Position numbers and translations under genes: made by a program. From contig JADLZK010010861.1 in assembly GCA_015847255.1 (NCBI GenBank), positions 1 to 64,000 of the forward strand: a DNA stretch of 64,000 nucleotides, written 5' to 3'. Below, piece after piece: positions 11,682 to 24,372 of this stretch. The notes below the pieces were generated by a model. The model did not search any database. It saw nothing but the letters and a program-made list of their open reading frames with translations, and had not been told where the DNA came from. Position 1 is the stretch's first letter. Every line of letters starts with the position of its first letter. The DNA comes from Hyparrhenia diplandra (lineage: Eukaryota > Streptophyta > Magnoliopsida > Poales > Poaceae).

Positions 11682-12631
11682 ACCCCATGGCCCCGCTGCA
11701 GTAGGACATGCGCGTGTGGCTAGCGTCCCACCCACCGAGCCGCCGCAGACGCTGTATCACATGCCGGTGCTGGCCGTAGCGCGATCATCGTGGTCTCCCA
11801 CTGCTGTTCACCGGGTTGAGTTCACGACATTGTACTAAGCCAGCCAGCCGGGAAGGCCTGCTCGCGTGCTTGAGTACTACCTGAAAGCTACAAGCAAGTA
11901 AGATGTAACTGCATCTCATTCTCAGCTTTGTTTCGTAAAAGCTTTAGCATCAATTAAATCGAGAAATATTTTGCCTGATGCATGCAAATCTGTCATACAA
12001 CAGCAGAAAGCGGCATCTGCCATGCGTCCTATATTCATTGGCCTTCTTCATAAACATAATACACTAGCTCTCCTGCTTGTTGAAATGCCTCTTAGAAGAT
12101 GCTTCAGTGAGTATTGCCATTTGCCACACCGCTGCAATGGCAATGCTCGGCTGCTCACTCGGCGTCGGCAAAGCTTTTTTTGTGGTCATGTGCAGCACGC
12201 GGCAGATTCTCTGCGTGAATGCCGCCGCCCGGCCTCTAGACTATGGCAGGGCGAGGCGCAATCGCCACCGGAAACGGACGTAAGGTGGCTGAGCAGCAAG
12301 CGCAAGCACGACGGCTGTGTCCACCCGGTGCGGTCATGCGTGTACAAAGACGCTTCGTACCACCCGCTATGCGCGGCTCCACGGCACAACCGACCACCAC
12401 CGTCTTCCCCGCCGGCGTTGAACATATTTGAGCTTCGAGCTTTAGACAACGCCCACAATATGTTCGATGGAATGCTAGAGAGAGAGACGACGCCATTCTA
12501 CGCGCCTTGCGTGGCTCTCACCTGTCTCACGCTTCCGCCTTGACCCCGACGACCACATCAAAATTTATGCATAATGTATTCTCTCTTCAATTCATCTTTT
12601 TTTTTTGTTTGACAATATCTCTAAAATAGTC

Positions 12632-12811
12632 CAGACTCCCTCCGTCCACAAATAAGTGCACTTCTTTGACTTTCATCATTCTTGTTTGACCATTCGCCTT
12701 ATATTTAAAAATTTTTAATAAATATTACTTTTTTGTTATGACTTAATTTAGCATTAGAGTAATTTTTATATTATAACAAAATAAGTTATATTTATTAAAA
12801 AAAAATTTACG
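12632..12811. mobile_element. Partial Stowaway-like MITE between the duplicated copies
   Basis: CTCCCTCCGTCCACAAATAAG near 12638 is a Stowaway-type left end. The AT-rich body follows, but the right terminal repeat is missing. It sits exactly in the 180-bp spacer between copy 1 and copy 2 of the duplication. Confidence 0.5.
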
Positions 12812-14103
12812 ATTCTTGCAACAAAAGAAGGCCAACCATTGGGCCACGTCACTTGCCTTGCTCTAATCCGTTAGATCACAAACCGATGGCATCAAGCACC
12901 TCAACGTGGGTACTAATAAAGCCAGTTCTAATGCCTCCATGAAGATTCTCGAAGTCATGGCAGAAGACAGAGCATTGTCTTTTTACCCGGCCCTCCTGTC
13001 CTCTCTTCCGTCCCTATTGTTGCAGTTACCAAGGCTGAAAAAATCTCCCATCAAAAAGAAAGGTAACGCCATCTTCTTCTCAGCAGAATCCGAATCACAG
13101 CATCCATGATCGATTTCCCTTTTCACCTCAAAAATCTTTTGCATTTGAACTCCTGAGAAATTCAATTAGGACTTGGGAGGACCCGATGTCCCGAACGGTC
13201 GCGAATCCTCGCGAACCCGCTCGCGGGCCACTCCGCGGCCGCGCCTCCGTAATCGCGTCGCGGGCGCTGCGTTCCCGGCCATCCCGGCCCGGGTGAGAAC
13301 GCCGGCGACCCCGGCGCAGGCGGTGTACGGCGCGCGGCGGACCCGGCCGTACCAGCGTGAGCGGTGGCCACAACGGCAACGATAACCCCGACGCAGGCGA
13401 GTTGCGGGCGCAGCGGCCGCGACCTCTCCGGTCCAGGCCATGTCGTGGGCGAAATTCCAAGCGGCTCCTGCGACTTCGTCGCCGCCAGCGTTGCGGGCGC
13501 ACGCACAGGTGCGCACATGGCTCGCCTGGGCTCCCATGCCAGCGTGCTGGCCCGCTCCTCGCCCCTGCGCCGCGCGGCTTAGCCTGCGCACGGCTCCTCG
13601 CTCGGCCTAGCGCCCTCTCTGCTCGGCTTCCCCCCCTACCCTCAGTCTCTCTGTTCGTCGCGGCATCAAGCGCAATGGCTAGCTTGCACGCTTGCCGCCG
13701 TCGTTCCTGCGCTCGGCGCGCACCCCATGGCCCCGCTGCAGTAGGACATGCGCGTGTGGCTAGCGTCCCACCCACCGAGCCGCCGCAGACGCTGTATCAC
13801 GTGCCGGTGCTGGCCGTAGCGCGATCATCGTGGTCTCCCACTGCTGTTCACCGGGTTGAATTCACGACATTGTACTAAGCCAGCCAGCCGGGAAGGCTTG
13901 CTCGCGTGCTTGAGTACTACCTGAAAGCTACAAGCAAGTAAGATGTAACTGCATCTCATTCTCAGCTTTGTTTCGTAAAAGCTTTAGCATCAATTAAATC
14001 GAGAAATATTTTTGCCTGATGCATGCAAATCTGTCATACAACAGCAGAAAGCGGCATCTGCCATGCGTCCTATATTCATTGGCCTTCTTCACCAAACATA
14101 ATA

Positions 14104-16466
14104 CAGCCTAGCCCGGTCCCCCACCGGTACAAAGGTCCCTTGCTCCTGCTAGTTTTTGGATGAAATTGAGAGGACAACGAATCTTAGGAGGAACACTAAT
14201 ATGTGACTGATTGAGATAAGACATGCAGGTCTGCCGGCCCCGCGAGATTCAAGTACAACGACAATATGACAGAATGGAGGAGTATATTATTGGCCATATG
14301 AGACATGACATGGAGTCGTGGTTTGTGAATTGAAAAGGTGGTGAAGATCAAGACAAGGCTTGGTTTGATGGACATGACATGGAGTCATGTGACCAAGTGT
14401 GAAGGGCAAGTCGAGGCGTGTGAAGAAGACAAGTGGACCGCGAGGCGGTGAAGCTTAGGTAAGACTTGGCGCCGACGGACCGACGCAACGGAGAAGAGCA
14501 AGTGAGGTCAAGATCGATAGACCAATAGTGTCACGTGATGATATGAAGTGGATCGTATCATTTGGTGATCGTGTTGGTGCATGTGTTGCATCGGCACTTG
14601 GAGATGGAGCGGAATGGAAATGCGAAAGGCAAAGGTATAACCTATAGGGCATTTCATTTCGCACGGTCATTGGTGCTTAGAGAAGTTTATGACCGGGTTT
14701 AGGATAGATGGCCGCATTACTATGAAGAGGGGTAAACTTGTTTGCATATCGGTCATCTAGTTTCACTTGAGCGATCTAACTTTGCGATGTGTTAGGATCA
14801 AGTGGGCGTGGTAAGAGCTAACTCCGCAGACTTGACGAAAATGGTTTTGAAAATTTCCTGGCGGTTGGCCATCCCGACTTGAACCGAGACCCGCCTCGTG
14901 AAGTAAATCATCGCCCTACGATCCAACCAATTGGGAGAGAATCAACTAACACATGTGTCCGGGGTGTTCTTCGGCGGTCGGGCAACAAGAATCAAGTGAC
15001 GGAAGTCGGTTTTGAAGCAAAGGCGAAGGGACGGCAACACAACGACAATTTTCGCGGCTTCGGAGGCGGCCGGACGCTGTGATGGCCGGACGCGGATCGG
15101 ACGCATGCACTTTGACCGGACGCTCCGGTGAGTGGTTCCGGTCCGAATACAGAGAGCATGTTTTGGGGTTGATCTCGGGGGGATTGACCGGACGCATGCA
15201 CGTAAGCATGCGACGGACGCATGAATTCCTAACCGCACGCGATGCGGGGGGTTCTCAAATTGGCGGGGTTGGGTTTTGTCGGTTCTGGCCGGACTCATCG
15301 GCCGGACTCATGGAAGAGTCCGGTCGGCGCGTCCGGGCCGGCCCGTAGGAATTGCATGTTCCTCCCCCAACGGCTCTATTTTGGCTTGTGACTATAAATA
15401 GATGGGGTGGCCGGCCATGGCTGGTTGCTGAGCACACTTGGGCCTTGGTGGCTTGTGTTGTGGTGCTTGAGAGCCTTTCCACTCACTCTAACTTGATAGT
15501 GTTCATCCGATTGAGTGAGTGAGCGATTCTAGTGTGATTGCTTTGAGAGATTGCATTGTGTGGCACTAGGTGATCGTGTTGCAAGCCGATGTGCTTGTTG
15601 CTCTTGGAGGTTGCCACCTCCCTAGGCGGCTTGGTGGCAAGAGACTTCGTGAAGCACGCAAGGAAGCTTGTGCGGTGCCTCGAAGGAGGATTTGTGAGAG
15701 GTCCGTGCTCACCTCGCGGGGATCGCGAAGAGCGACACTACTAGAGCGTGTCGGTGAGTACCTCCCTTGTGTGTGTGGTGTCTTGCGGTGCCTTGAGAGG
15801 CTCACTTGAGAGTGGTGTCTTGCGGTGCCTTGCGGGGCGTGCCTTGAGGGGCAAGTGATCAGTGAATCACACCGAAGAACCATCTAGGTGAAACACCAAA
15901 GGAACCACCCAAGGTGTTGGTCGACACAACAAGGAGTAGGGGAAGTTGGCAAGCTTCCGATACCTCTAAAAAAAATCACCGGTGTCAACTTGTCTACTCT
16001 TCTCGGTGGTTTGCATTCTCCAAATCACAAGCTTAGTATTTACATTCATATATACCTTGTGCTTGTGCTTGTGGAGTAGCTCTTGCAATTACTAGCTTGT
16101 GTAGCTTATTAGTTGCTTTGCTTAGTTTGTGTAGATAAGTAATTTAAGCCTTTGGGTTAGGCGTGTGTCGCCTTGTCCTTAGTGCATCTAGTGAGCTTAG
16201 GATTGGCTTTGTGCTTTTGCTCATTAGAATTGTGTAGGAGCTCACCCTTGTTTGAAGTACTAGTGCATAGGTTTGTGTGACCTTGCAATAGAAACGGTTA
16301 GGAGCTCAAGCTAGGCTTATCACCTCATTTGCTTTGTGTAGGATCTTTTGTGAGGTGATTTAGAGTCATAGCTAGAGGGGTGAAGTCTTGGCTAAACGAA
16401 TAGTTTCAATTCCGCATTATATTTGTTTAGCCGGCGCAATTAGTTTTAGAAAGGACTATTCACCCC
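14104..16466 (+). mobile_element. Copia-type LTR, left part
   Basis: Shares ordered blocks with the LTR at 61.1-62.8 kb: the GAGGGG-AAACTTG block near 14730, AGAGCTAACTCCG near 14814, GGGTGTTCTTCGGCG near 14963, GACGGAAGTCGGTTTTGAAG near 15000, a cluster of CCGGACGC motifs at 15070-15340, a TATA-like CTATAAATAG at 15393-15402, and the closing GGACTATTCACCCC at 16453-16466. It continues after the nested LTR at 21046. No internal domain follows, so it is a solo or broken LTR. The left end is not defined, and no target-site duplication is clear. Confidence 0.65.
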
Positions 16467-17652
16467 TCAGAACACCCGCATTTTTGCATCATTTTAAAAT
16501 TCACTAAAAATTTGAACTTTTTGAAACAAACTAAAAATTTGATTTATTTTTCGGCAAGAACACAAAACCCGTTTTAAAAACCTTGCATCGAACTCACCAT
16601 ATAGAACTTAGGGTTTATGTTTGAATGATTGTATGATTGCTTGTTTGTTTGTCGAAGCTAGAATTTATTCGGGCATCGGATAATAATTCCTTGTCTCCAC
16701 CAAATGATCCCCTTGACCTTTTGCCCAATTACCAAACCACCGAATACTTTCATCGACCACCCACCATCATAAACCCCTTGACCCCCTCCTTGATCTTTCC
16801 ACCAAATACCCCTCCTTGATCTCATCTTTGAATCACAACCATCACAAACAATTCCAAAATTCATAAATGTGCTTAGTTTATTCCTCTAGGAAATAAAGAG
16901 GCCATCACGTATTTATATACAAATAATATGGATACATACATATCATATATGTGTGTGTATTTCAATATAAGTATATAAATATACAAGAGCATGGCCAAGT
17001 ATATATATTCACACAAATGCTTATACAAGTACAAGTGTGCATATATATATAATGCAAATTTGGAAAATGGAAAATAAATAAGAAAAGCCCCACGGGCTCA
17101 TTTTCCTCCCCAGCTCGGGCAACCCAGCCACAGGCCTGAGCCCAGCTCAGCCTCACAGCCCAGCCCAGCAGCGCAGTAGCAGCAGCAGCCCAACTCTCTT
17201 CTCACCCCTTTCCCTTCACTCAATGACGAGCGGGCCCAGGGTGTCATACCCTTCCCCTACCTTCCTCTATCCTTCCAGCACGACAGGAGCACGGGATATT
17301 TCCCCTCGAGCCGACAACGCCGCCACTATTCTCGCCGACCTCGATACAGTGGAACCGCTGACCCTGGACCCACCTGTCATAAGTATCCCCTTCCTCTGCC
17401 CCACTGCTGCTGTACGCGAGTCAACAAGGGAGCTCCGCGTCGCAACCGCGTCCGCCGCGGACACGAGGAACACGACGATGCCAGCTCACCCCATGCTATC
17501 TGCTCCGCTGCGTCGTCACGCGCCGACGTTCGCTGTGCCGGCGACGAGGCCACAGCAGCACCGTGTAGCTCCATCAATGGCGACGCCGGGCACCACGTGC
17601 GCCATGCCGGCTTGCCGGAAAAGATCTCCGGCGCCAAGCCCGCCGAGCCGCC

Positions 17653-17660
17653 TATAAATA
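17653..17660 (+). promoter_or_regulatory. TATA box of the solo LTR
   Basis: TATAAATA followed by GGGCGCCCC sits in the GC-rich middle of the 4.58-kb LTR, where the U3/R border of such LTRs is expected. Confidence 0.6.
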
Positions 17661-20078
17661 GGGCGCCCCCGGCCGCCGCTCGGGCTTGCCCCGGGAACTC
17701 GAGCAGAAGGGAGGGAAACGGAGCTTGCGCCGGTGAAGCGACCCTGCTCCATCTTCTCCTCTCGCCCCTGCTCTCTGTTGCCGGAGCCGAAGGCACGACG
17801 TCGCGGCCTCGCTGCTCTGCGCGTCCACCACCATGCTCTGTTCTTCCCCAAGCCAGGCACGGCGCTGTCCACGCCCCACCGCCGCGCGCACGCCACGCTC
17901 GCGGCCACGCCGCACGCTCCGCCACAGCTGCCTCCCAGCTCGCCACCAGTGCCGCACCGCGCTCGCCATGCCATTCACCACCCCCCCCGCCACCAGCTGC
18001 CCAGCACGCCGCCGCGGCAACGCCTCGCCACCACCCCTTGCTGCTCGCTCTGCTAGCGCACGCCGTGCCGCGCCGCTCGCCTCGCCAGCCACCGCACACC
18101 GCCGCCACGAGTCACCGCAGTTCCCGAACGAGACGGACGAGGAACACCTACGTCGTCGCCATGCCCAATCCCCGTGGAACGCCGCCCAGCACCAGCTCGA
18201 CACGCCAGCACCAGCTCGACAGCCTGCCACCATGGGAGCCATGGCCACTGCTCAACCACTCGCCGAGCTCCTCCCCTCAATCTGCTACCCGTCCCTCTTT
18301 CTCTGTTCGGGCTCGAGGAACGACGGGCACAGCCCCGTGGGACGAACGGAACGAACGGGAGCACCTTCACCTTATCCCTTCTACGCGGGGCCCGCACCCA
18401 TAGACCTAGTTCACAGCAAAGGACAGGCAAGTCTGTGGCATCAGATGGACTCGGTCCATGACACAGTGCCGGGTGGTCAACACAGTCAGCAGGACCCGCG
18501 CGTCAGCGACAGTGAAACTGCTACAGCCACCTGGTTAACGTACACGGGGAAGTAAAAGTACATTTTCCAGCTTTCAGAAAATTTCCAGAAAAATCCTAAA
18601 TAAACTAGGTACACCCAGCAACCTTCCCACCAAAATTTCATACCATCTTTAATTTCCCAAAATTCCAGAATTAAATTCCAAAGTTTACCTCATTTATAAA
18701 GTTCCTATTAAACTTTGGAAATTCATATCTCCTCCATCTTAACTCCAAATACCTCCGTTCAACTTCCATAATTCTTCTAAAATCATACTCTATTTATTCA
18801 CATCCTTGCCCTAATATTCGATGCCCATTTAAATTCTAGTTTATGTTGTGCTCTTTTATTTATATTTAATCGTGATCCGTAGAATACGTAAACCCTAGTT
18901 TCCCCTTCCGCTAACCACACCATGCACCGTATATTCTTGTATGCGTGTACACTATCACGTACATGAATACTTTCGAACATACATACACGTAGTTGTCCAC
19001 ATGCTAGATATACACGGTAGGCTATGTATGTATATAAATGCATAGAGTGGTATTTTGAAATATAAATAAATATACGTATATACCTATCGACTGTATCTAC
19101 GCATGGCTAAACCCCCTAACCTAGTCGTATACTTGTGTATGTGTACTCTGTGACACATACTCTAGTATACGCATCCTCTACACACATAGGGTACGCCCGA
19201 CATACGGGTATCTGGCGCATGTGTGGCCCTAGACTAGGACCCTAACCTTGCTAACCCGAGGCACATACATATGCCTAAGCGTATGTCGCTAATCTCAGAT
19301 GGGGCCTATAGGAAACCAACCACGCCATGTTCTTCAGTTCACATGATAGTGAACATTAATGATGTGGTTTGGTTCCCGTCGCATCCATCCGTACCTCGCT
19401 AACCCAACCATAGGAACCCCCTTGATGGATGGATTCTCTCTATCCTATCATACTTCAAACTTACGGTGAATGATGATAGGAATAGATAGTGATCTCGTCC
19501 ATCATCCCCAATAGCTAAACCGCGTAGGAGGATTCGTTGTGCTCTTAATGCCATGCTTGTGTTTCATGTTTGTCAACGCCGGAGACCACTTGAAGGATTC
19601 AGGAGCATTGCTACGCCAAGCCACGAGAATCGGCACGAGAACAAGAACCTTGATATACTCGTCGGCCGGATAGAGGCAAGTCCTTACCCCCCCCTTAACC
19701 CGACCTAATTACTATAATGTTTAATAAGATGTTAAGATAAGTATAACCCGGGGCAAGTCCGTAAGCGGGAGTACTCATGGGCTATGTGCATGAGGCTTCG
19801 CTAGGCTTTGTCGATAATATGACTTAAGAAATAATGTGAACCCTCCAACAAAAAGGTGAGTGGTGATAGTCTACATGGAGGTGGACTATTCACAATCGGG
19901 GATGAATCCCGAGGAGAGATGCTTTCGCCTCCCTAAGGACCGGTTCATAGACCTTCTACCTAGTGCGATATTTCATATGACCACACGCCGAGATGGGACG
20001 GCTTGATTTCACACCCGTTGGGTTGAGGTATAGTTGGATCCAAGGTGGCCTGAGTAGGCAAACCATCTATCGGGGAGT

Positions 20079-20249
20079 CGACCGGATGCTATGTGATCTT
20101 CCGAGGTCGGGTTGGCGTGGTTGCTATGTGATCCTCCACGTAAAAAACAATTGGCGCTTTGATATTGTATACAAACTTATGAGTTGGCGGATGCTAAGTG
20201 ATCTTCCGCGATGCTATGTGCTAATGGGATGCTAAGTGATCTTCCCATT
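20079..20249 (+). repeat. Array of four dyads with constant centre TGCTAWGTGATC
   Basis: Four copies of a constant centre (TGCTATGTGATC or TGCTAAGTGATC) sit between inverted arms that differ from copy to copy. Unit 1: CGACC plus GGA at 20079-20086, with TCC-GA-GGTCG at 20100-20109 (2-nt bulge). Unit 2: CGTGG 20116-20120 with CCACG 20136-20140. Unit 3: GCGGA 20187-20191 with TCCGC 20205-20209. Unit 4: AATGGGA 20223-20229 with TCCCATT 20243-20249. The loops are 13-15 nt. A fifth, armless half-copy (GATGCTATGTG) is at 20210-20220. Confidence 0.8.
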
Positions 20250-21045
20250 TCCAACCCCCGAGAAGTCGTGGTGAGGATTATACCAATATATCCAGGAGGC
20301 ATCCAAGCGGGTACGGAATCTCGTTAGGTCTGTCAGAAGCCATGACGGTGGCAGAGGCAACACCTATCGTGTGGGAAAATTTGTACAACCTCTGCAGAGT
20401 TATTTAAATCTATTCGAATAGCCACGTCCTTGGAATGGGCAAATGCTAGGCCGGAACATCTATGATTAGAAACACAATCTGGTATGTGACTCGTTACCTT
20501 GAGCTTAGATAATAATTAACTCGGGAACTAGCGAGAGCAGTTTTAGAGACTCTGCTAGGGCCCAACCCTTAATAATTACCAACCCCTGGTTTGGACTTGC
20601 TGAGTACGAAAGTACTCACCCCTCTTTTCTATTTTTAGAATGTCAGCTGCAGGAGTGTATCCAAGGAAATTGAGCTACGAAGAACGACACGAGGATAGGA
20701 TCACAAGAAGGACCCTTGAAGACGGAGGCGCTCATGAAGGAGCTATGTGAGGATGTGTGACCGAATCATAGGATCGTGCACTAGGAGTAAGTCCAAGGGT
20801 TTGTCCGCACTCCAAGCTTGCCTATAGGAATGGAGTCCTGTTATAGGTGCTGCGTATGATCTCTGATAGGTTTATAATAGTAGGCCTATGGCCGAGTCCT
20901 GTAAACCCAAACCCTATATCATATTTTTCTCAATAGCAATAAAAGTATAGTTTTTGATATCATATCTATACTTAATTAGGCGTATTTGTGCGTGATCCTG
21001 GCGCAAATACGTGTGATTAAGGAACCTCAGAAATGGGGTGTGACA

Positions 21046-21085
21046 ACCCCCCCCCCCCTCTAGTCCCCATCTCGACCCTTCACCC
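21046..21085 (+). mobile_element. Copia-type LTR, right remnant
   Basis: After the nested solo LTR the sequence resumes with a C-run and CCCTCTAG, matching the closing part of the Copia LTR at 62.82 kb (CCCCCCTCTAGCCATCTAG). The duplicated segment then resumes at about 21086 (CTCCTGCTTGTTGAAATGCC). Confidence 0.55.
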
Positions 21086-21637
21086 TCCTGCTTGTTGAAA
21101 TGCCTCTTAGAAGATGCTTCAGTGAGTATTGCCATTTGCCACACCGCTGCAATGGCAATGCTCGGCCGCTCACCGGCGTCGGCAAAGCTTTTGTGGTCAT
21201 GTGCAGACGCGGCAGATTCTTCGCGTGAATGCCGCCGCCCGGCCTCTAGACTATGGGCGGCGAGGCGCAATCGGCCACCGGAAACGGACGAAGGTGGCCG
21301 AGCAATAAAGCGCAGCACGACGGCCGGGTTCACCCGGTGCGGTCATGCTCGTACAAAGACGCCGTACCACCCGCTATGCGCGGCTCCACAAGCACAACCG
21401 ACCACCACCGCTCGCCCGCCCGCCGTTGAACATATTTGAGCTTTCGAGCTTTAGACAACGCCCACAATATGTTTGATGGAATGCTAGAGAGAGACGACGC
21501 CATTTACGCCCTTTGCGTGGCTCTCACCTGTCTCACGCTTCCGCCTTGACCGACGACCACATCACAATTTATGCATAATGTATTCTCTCTTCAATTCATT
21601 TTTTTTTTTATTGATAGACAATATCTCTAAAATAGTC

Positions 21638-23454
21638 TGTGTACAATATTGTTGCTAATCCAAACACTACTTGCATGAATCCGTCATCATAGCGTCATAT
21701 GGAAAGCATGTGTTTAAAGGGCTAAACCTGGGTATAGAGCTGTAGACGCCCCTTACATGTTAAAACTAATCATCAGAATAGAAATCTTTGAAGGAAATAG
21801 CAATGACACAAGCTTCCCAAAGTATGTTTTCTCATTGACCTCGATTGAAATACTGCCACAAAATGAAGGAAAGAGCGTTTCCTGGGTAACAAAAAAAGCA
21901 ATATACACACATTATTTCTTGAATCTCATTCGTCCACACATGTCTATTAAATAAAATATATATCTTCATGATCTGTTTAAGGACTTATAATCCTTTCTTA
22001 ATACTAATGTCATTGGAAAAATATTGCGATCTCAAATGCAGTTGTAGCGCCCAACACATCCGGAGAACTTATCATGCGTAGGCTAATAGCTCTTTATCTA
22101 CTAAATTACCATGTTGCTTCCTAAATATCACCAGTATGTAATAATATACTTGTTTATATCTAAGCATTACCTCTTTGGCAATCAATAATAGCTACACCGA
22201 CTGGCCAACAATTTCTAGTATAAAAGACGAGATGCACCACCGGCACGTGTGGTAGTGCTGCTTTTGCTGCTGCTGCTGCTGCCGCCGCCGGCGGCGGACA
22301 CTACTATAGACTAGTAGTAGTAGCCTCCCATAGCATGTCACCAGAACCAGCGCCGCTCACCGGCGTCCGTCGCCGAGCCATCCCTGCCCTGTGTCGTATT
22401 TTACATGGGCCGGGGCCGGCCCATCGACCGAGACACAAGCAAAGACAGATCGTTGTGGCTTGCTTTATCTATACAAGTTGTTCAACAAAGACTTCAATTT
22501 GATATGTACAGATTTTTAAATAAAACAAGTAATATTTTATAATTTAAAATGGAGGGAGTAAATAAGACGCGCAGGTGAGTACATTTGTTGAACCCAATTT
22601 TCTAACTTTAATCCACGTACGTTTGTTGGAAAATTGAACAACTATTTTAGCATCTACGTACTTGGTATAGTTGATCGCGATATATTTCACTATCAACTGC
22701 ATGCAGTTGGAGCTGTTGTTTTGTTGGAAAGTAGGTAGCGCATCGGATCCGGATGGATGAAATGCATGCATGGTGAGTGGCTGACTTTTGCACTGCCACT
22801 ATTATAATGCCAGGCAGTAAGCAATGCGAGCATATAAGCTAGCACCTGTGTATTTTCTTGTGCTAATAAGCAAAGAGCCAAACAGAAGCTGCTTCTCTAC
22901 TTTTATCCGAATTGAATATATACCGTACGCCATGGATTTATTCTCAAAGGGAAAAGGAGAAGCGAGGCCGGAAGGATCGATCGGACATCCTCCTCCTGCT
23001 GCCCCTGCCTGTATTAACAGTTCTAGTAACAGCATGCATGCAATGAAAAGGCAGCAGCTGTAAAGCGGCCGGCGATCGACGACGACCGACGACGACCAGC
23101 GCCGCTCATGCTATGCTAGCTGATACCCTCTCTCCATCCATCCATGCATGTCCATGTCACATATAGCAGCTGATAGATGTTCTCGCGCAACGGCACGCAC
23201 GACCATATGCATTAGTCGATGCAGAAGTTAGGATGTTAATATATTATTTTTATAAAAGACGGTATGCACGACCAATTAATTAAAAAGTTTTTTTAATAAA
23301 AATATATATGTCCGCAATGGTTTATGTAAGGGCCGGGTGAAGATGTACTGGTTTAAGTTTTGTAAGTCAAATGGTTTTATATATGGATAATTAAATTTAG
23401 GGATATACTGTAAAAGATTAGAAGCGGCATCGACCGACTAGGTCCGCTCATCGA
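21638..23454. other. Intergenic, gene-poor
   Basis: No gene is seen. A CTG/CCG microsatellite lies at 22260-22298. A Stowaway right end (GGAGGGAGTA) ends near 22560 without a matching left end. The rest is AT-rich and shows no domain on either strand. Confidence 0.4.
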
Positions 23455-23457
23455 TTA

Positions 23458-23848
23458 GAGCAACTCCAAGAGAATGGCTATTCTTGTTTTGTATGCTATA
23501 TTTGGCATTTTTGAGTAAAAATGGAGCTCCAACAAATATGCTATCTCATTTGCTAAAATAGCATGCAGGCTATCCCTGGAAAAAGGCTTTCGTCAAAGAA
23601 AGAAAATCCTGCCGGCTTGCTATCCCCAGAAATCGCTAGCCACGTCAGCTTGTCCCCCGCAAGTAGAGAAGAGTTTTAAGGTGGGAATTAGCTGTTAGTT
23701 AGGTGACGTGGCAACTTTTAATATAGCAAACCCAAAATAGCAAGTCTCTTGCAGCCGTCTCATTTTTTTTGACAAGCTTTTGTAGTTTACAAAATTGCTA
23801 AATCATAGAATTTAGCTATTCATTTTACCATGTCTCTTGGAGTTGCTC
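23458..23848. mobile_element. Tourist-like (PIF/Harbinger) MITE
   Basis: Perfect terminal inverted repeats GAGCAACTCCAAGAGA and TCTCTTGGAGTTGCTC, each flanked by TTA (23455-23457 and 23849-23851), the duplication expected of PIF/Harbinger. 391 bp, non-coding. Sharp ends suggest a fairly young insertion. Confidence 0.9.
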
Positions 23849-23851
23849 TTA

Positions 23852-24278
23852 TGGTGCGTGGAGGTAATAGACAATAAGTAAGTAAGGTAGGTAGGAAATT
23901 TTAGACGAGAAAAATATTTATTTTTTTTTTTTTGCATCTTTATATATAGTATTATATATATATGACGATTAATTAGATTTGATGGTATTCATTTGGTATG
24001 ATAAATATTATTATAAAGTTAACCTAAGATTGTTTTTATTGTTTAAAGTAGAATTCCATTCGTTTTTGGTGAATCACGATAGTGACATTCATATATGCAT
24101 CGACACGCAACTAGCTAGCCAGCAATCTTGCCGTACGGGACGCAATCGATGGAGGTACTCTTGCAACTTGTTTCGCGTCCCCGTCAACCAATGCAACAAG
24201 GAACATGCATGCATAAGCATACTAATTATAGAAACAAAACACAAGTTTATACAGTAGCTAGCTATCTAAAAATAGATA
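23852..24278. other. Intergenic
   Basis: AT-rich, with a T-run near 23920 and a TA-rich run near 23940-23965. No gene seen. Confidence 0.4.
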
Positions 24279-24370
24279 CTCTCTCTCCGTTTCTTTGAGA
24301 GTGTCATTTGTAAACATGCCTTCCTCGTAGACACGCTCTCCGGGCAACACTTTTAAAAGGACGGAAGGAG
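24279..24370. mobile_element. Short Stowaway-like MITE
   Basis: Left end CTCTCTCTCCGTTTC and right end GGACGGAAGGAG form an imperfect inverted repeat with TA on both sides (24277-24278, 24371-24372). At 92 bp it is a very short internal-deletion form. Confidence 0.6.
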
Positions 24371-24372
24371 TA

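Larger units (their letters stand above)
10972..12631. repeat. Segmental duplication, copy 1
   Basis: Several blocks match copy 2 in the same order: 10972-11015 to 12812-12855, 11682-12064 to 13722-14103, and 12070-12631 to 21086-21637. Identity is high apart from small indels. Between the first two blocks copy 1 holds a CACTA-like sequence where copy 2 holds 870 bp of other sequence. No credible gene is present; open frames such as 11971-12543 carry no recognisable domain and are disrupted by indels in the other copy. Confidence 0.85.
16467..21045 (+). mobile_element. Solo LTR, Gypsy (Tekay/Del-like), 4.58 kb
   Basis: Flanked by a 5-bp duplication ACCCC (16462-16466 and 21046-21050), lying inside the 3' end of the Copia LTR. 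The right end is GGGGTGTGACA; the left end (TCAGAACACCCG) is a worn version of the expected TGTCACACCC. A promoter TATAAATA is at 17653-17660. Near the right end GCTGAGTACGAAAGTACTCACC is of the type seen in large grass chromovirus LTRs. There is no primer-binding site, gag or pol, hence a solo LTR made by recombination. GC-rich open frames at 17200-18560 on both strands show no domain and are not called as genes. A four-unit dyad array lies at 20079-20249. Confidence 0.75.
12812..21637. repeat. Segmental duplication, copy 2 (split by LTR insertions)
   Basis: Matches copy 1 at 12812-12855, 13722-14103 and 21086-21637. The part 12856-13721 has no counterpart in copy 1 and is GC-rich from 13180; open frames there (for example 13357-13878) have no recognised domain. 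Between 14104 and 21085 a Copia-type LTR carrying a nested solo LTR has entered. Continuity of the match across the insert shows the insertion followed the duplication. Confidence 0.85.

Noticed and set aside
12070..12543. Possible gene at 11971-12543 repeated at 21092-21439
   Set aside because: The two copies differ by frame-changing indels without any preserved protein sequence, so the similarity is at DNA level only.
17223..18555. Long overlapping open frames on both strands in GC-rich DNA
   Set aside because: They lie inside the 4.58-kb solo LTR, overlap in several frames, are Pro/Arg/Ala-rich and show no domain. Stop-poor GC-rich sequence explains them.
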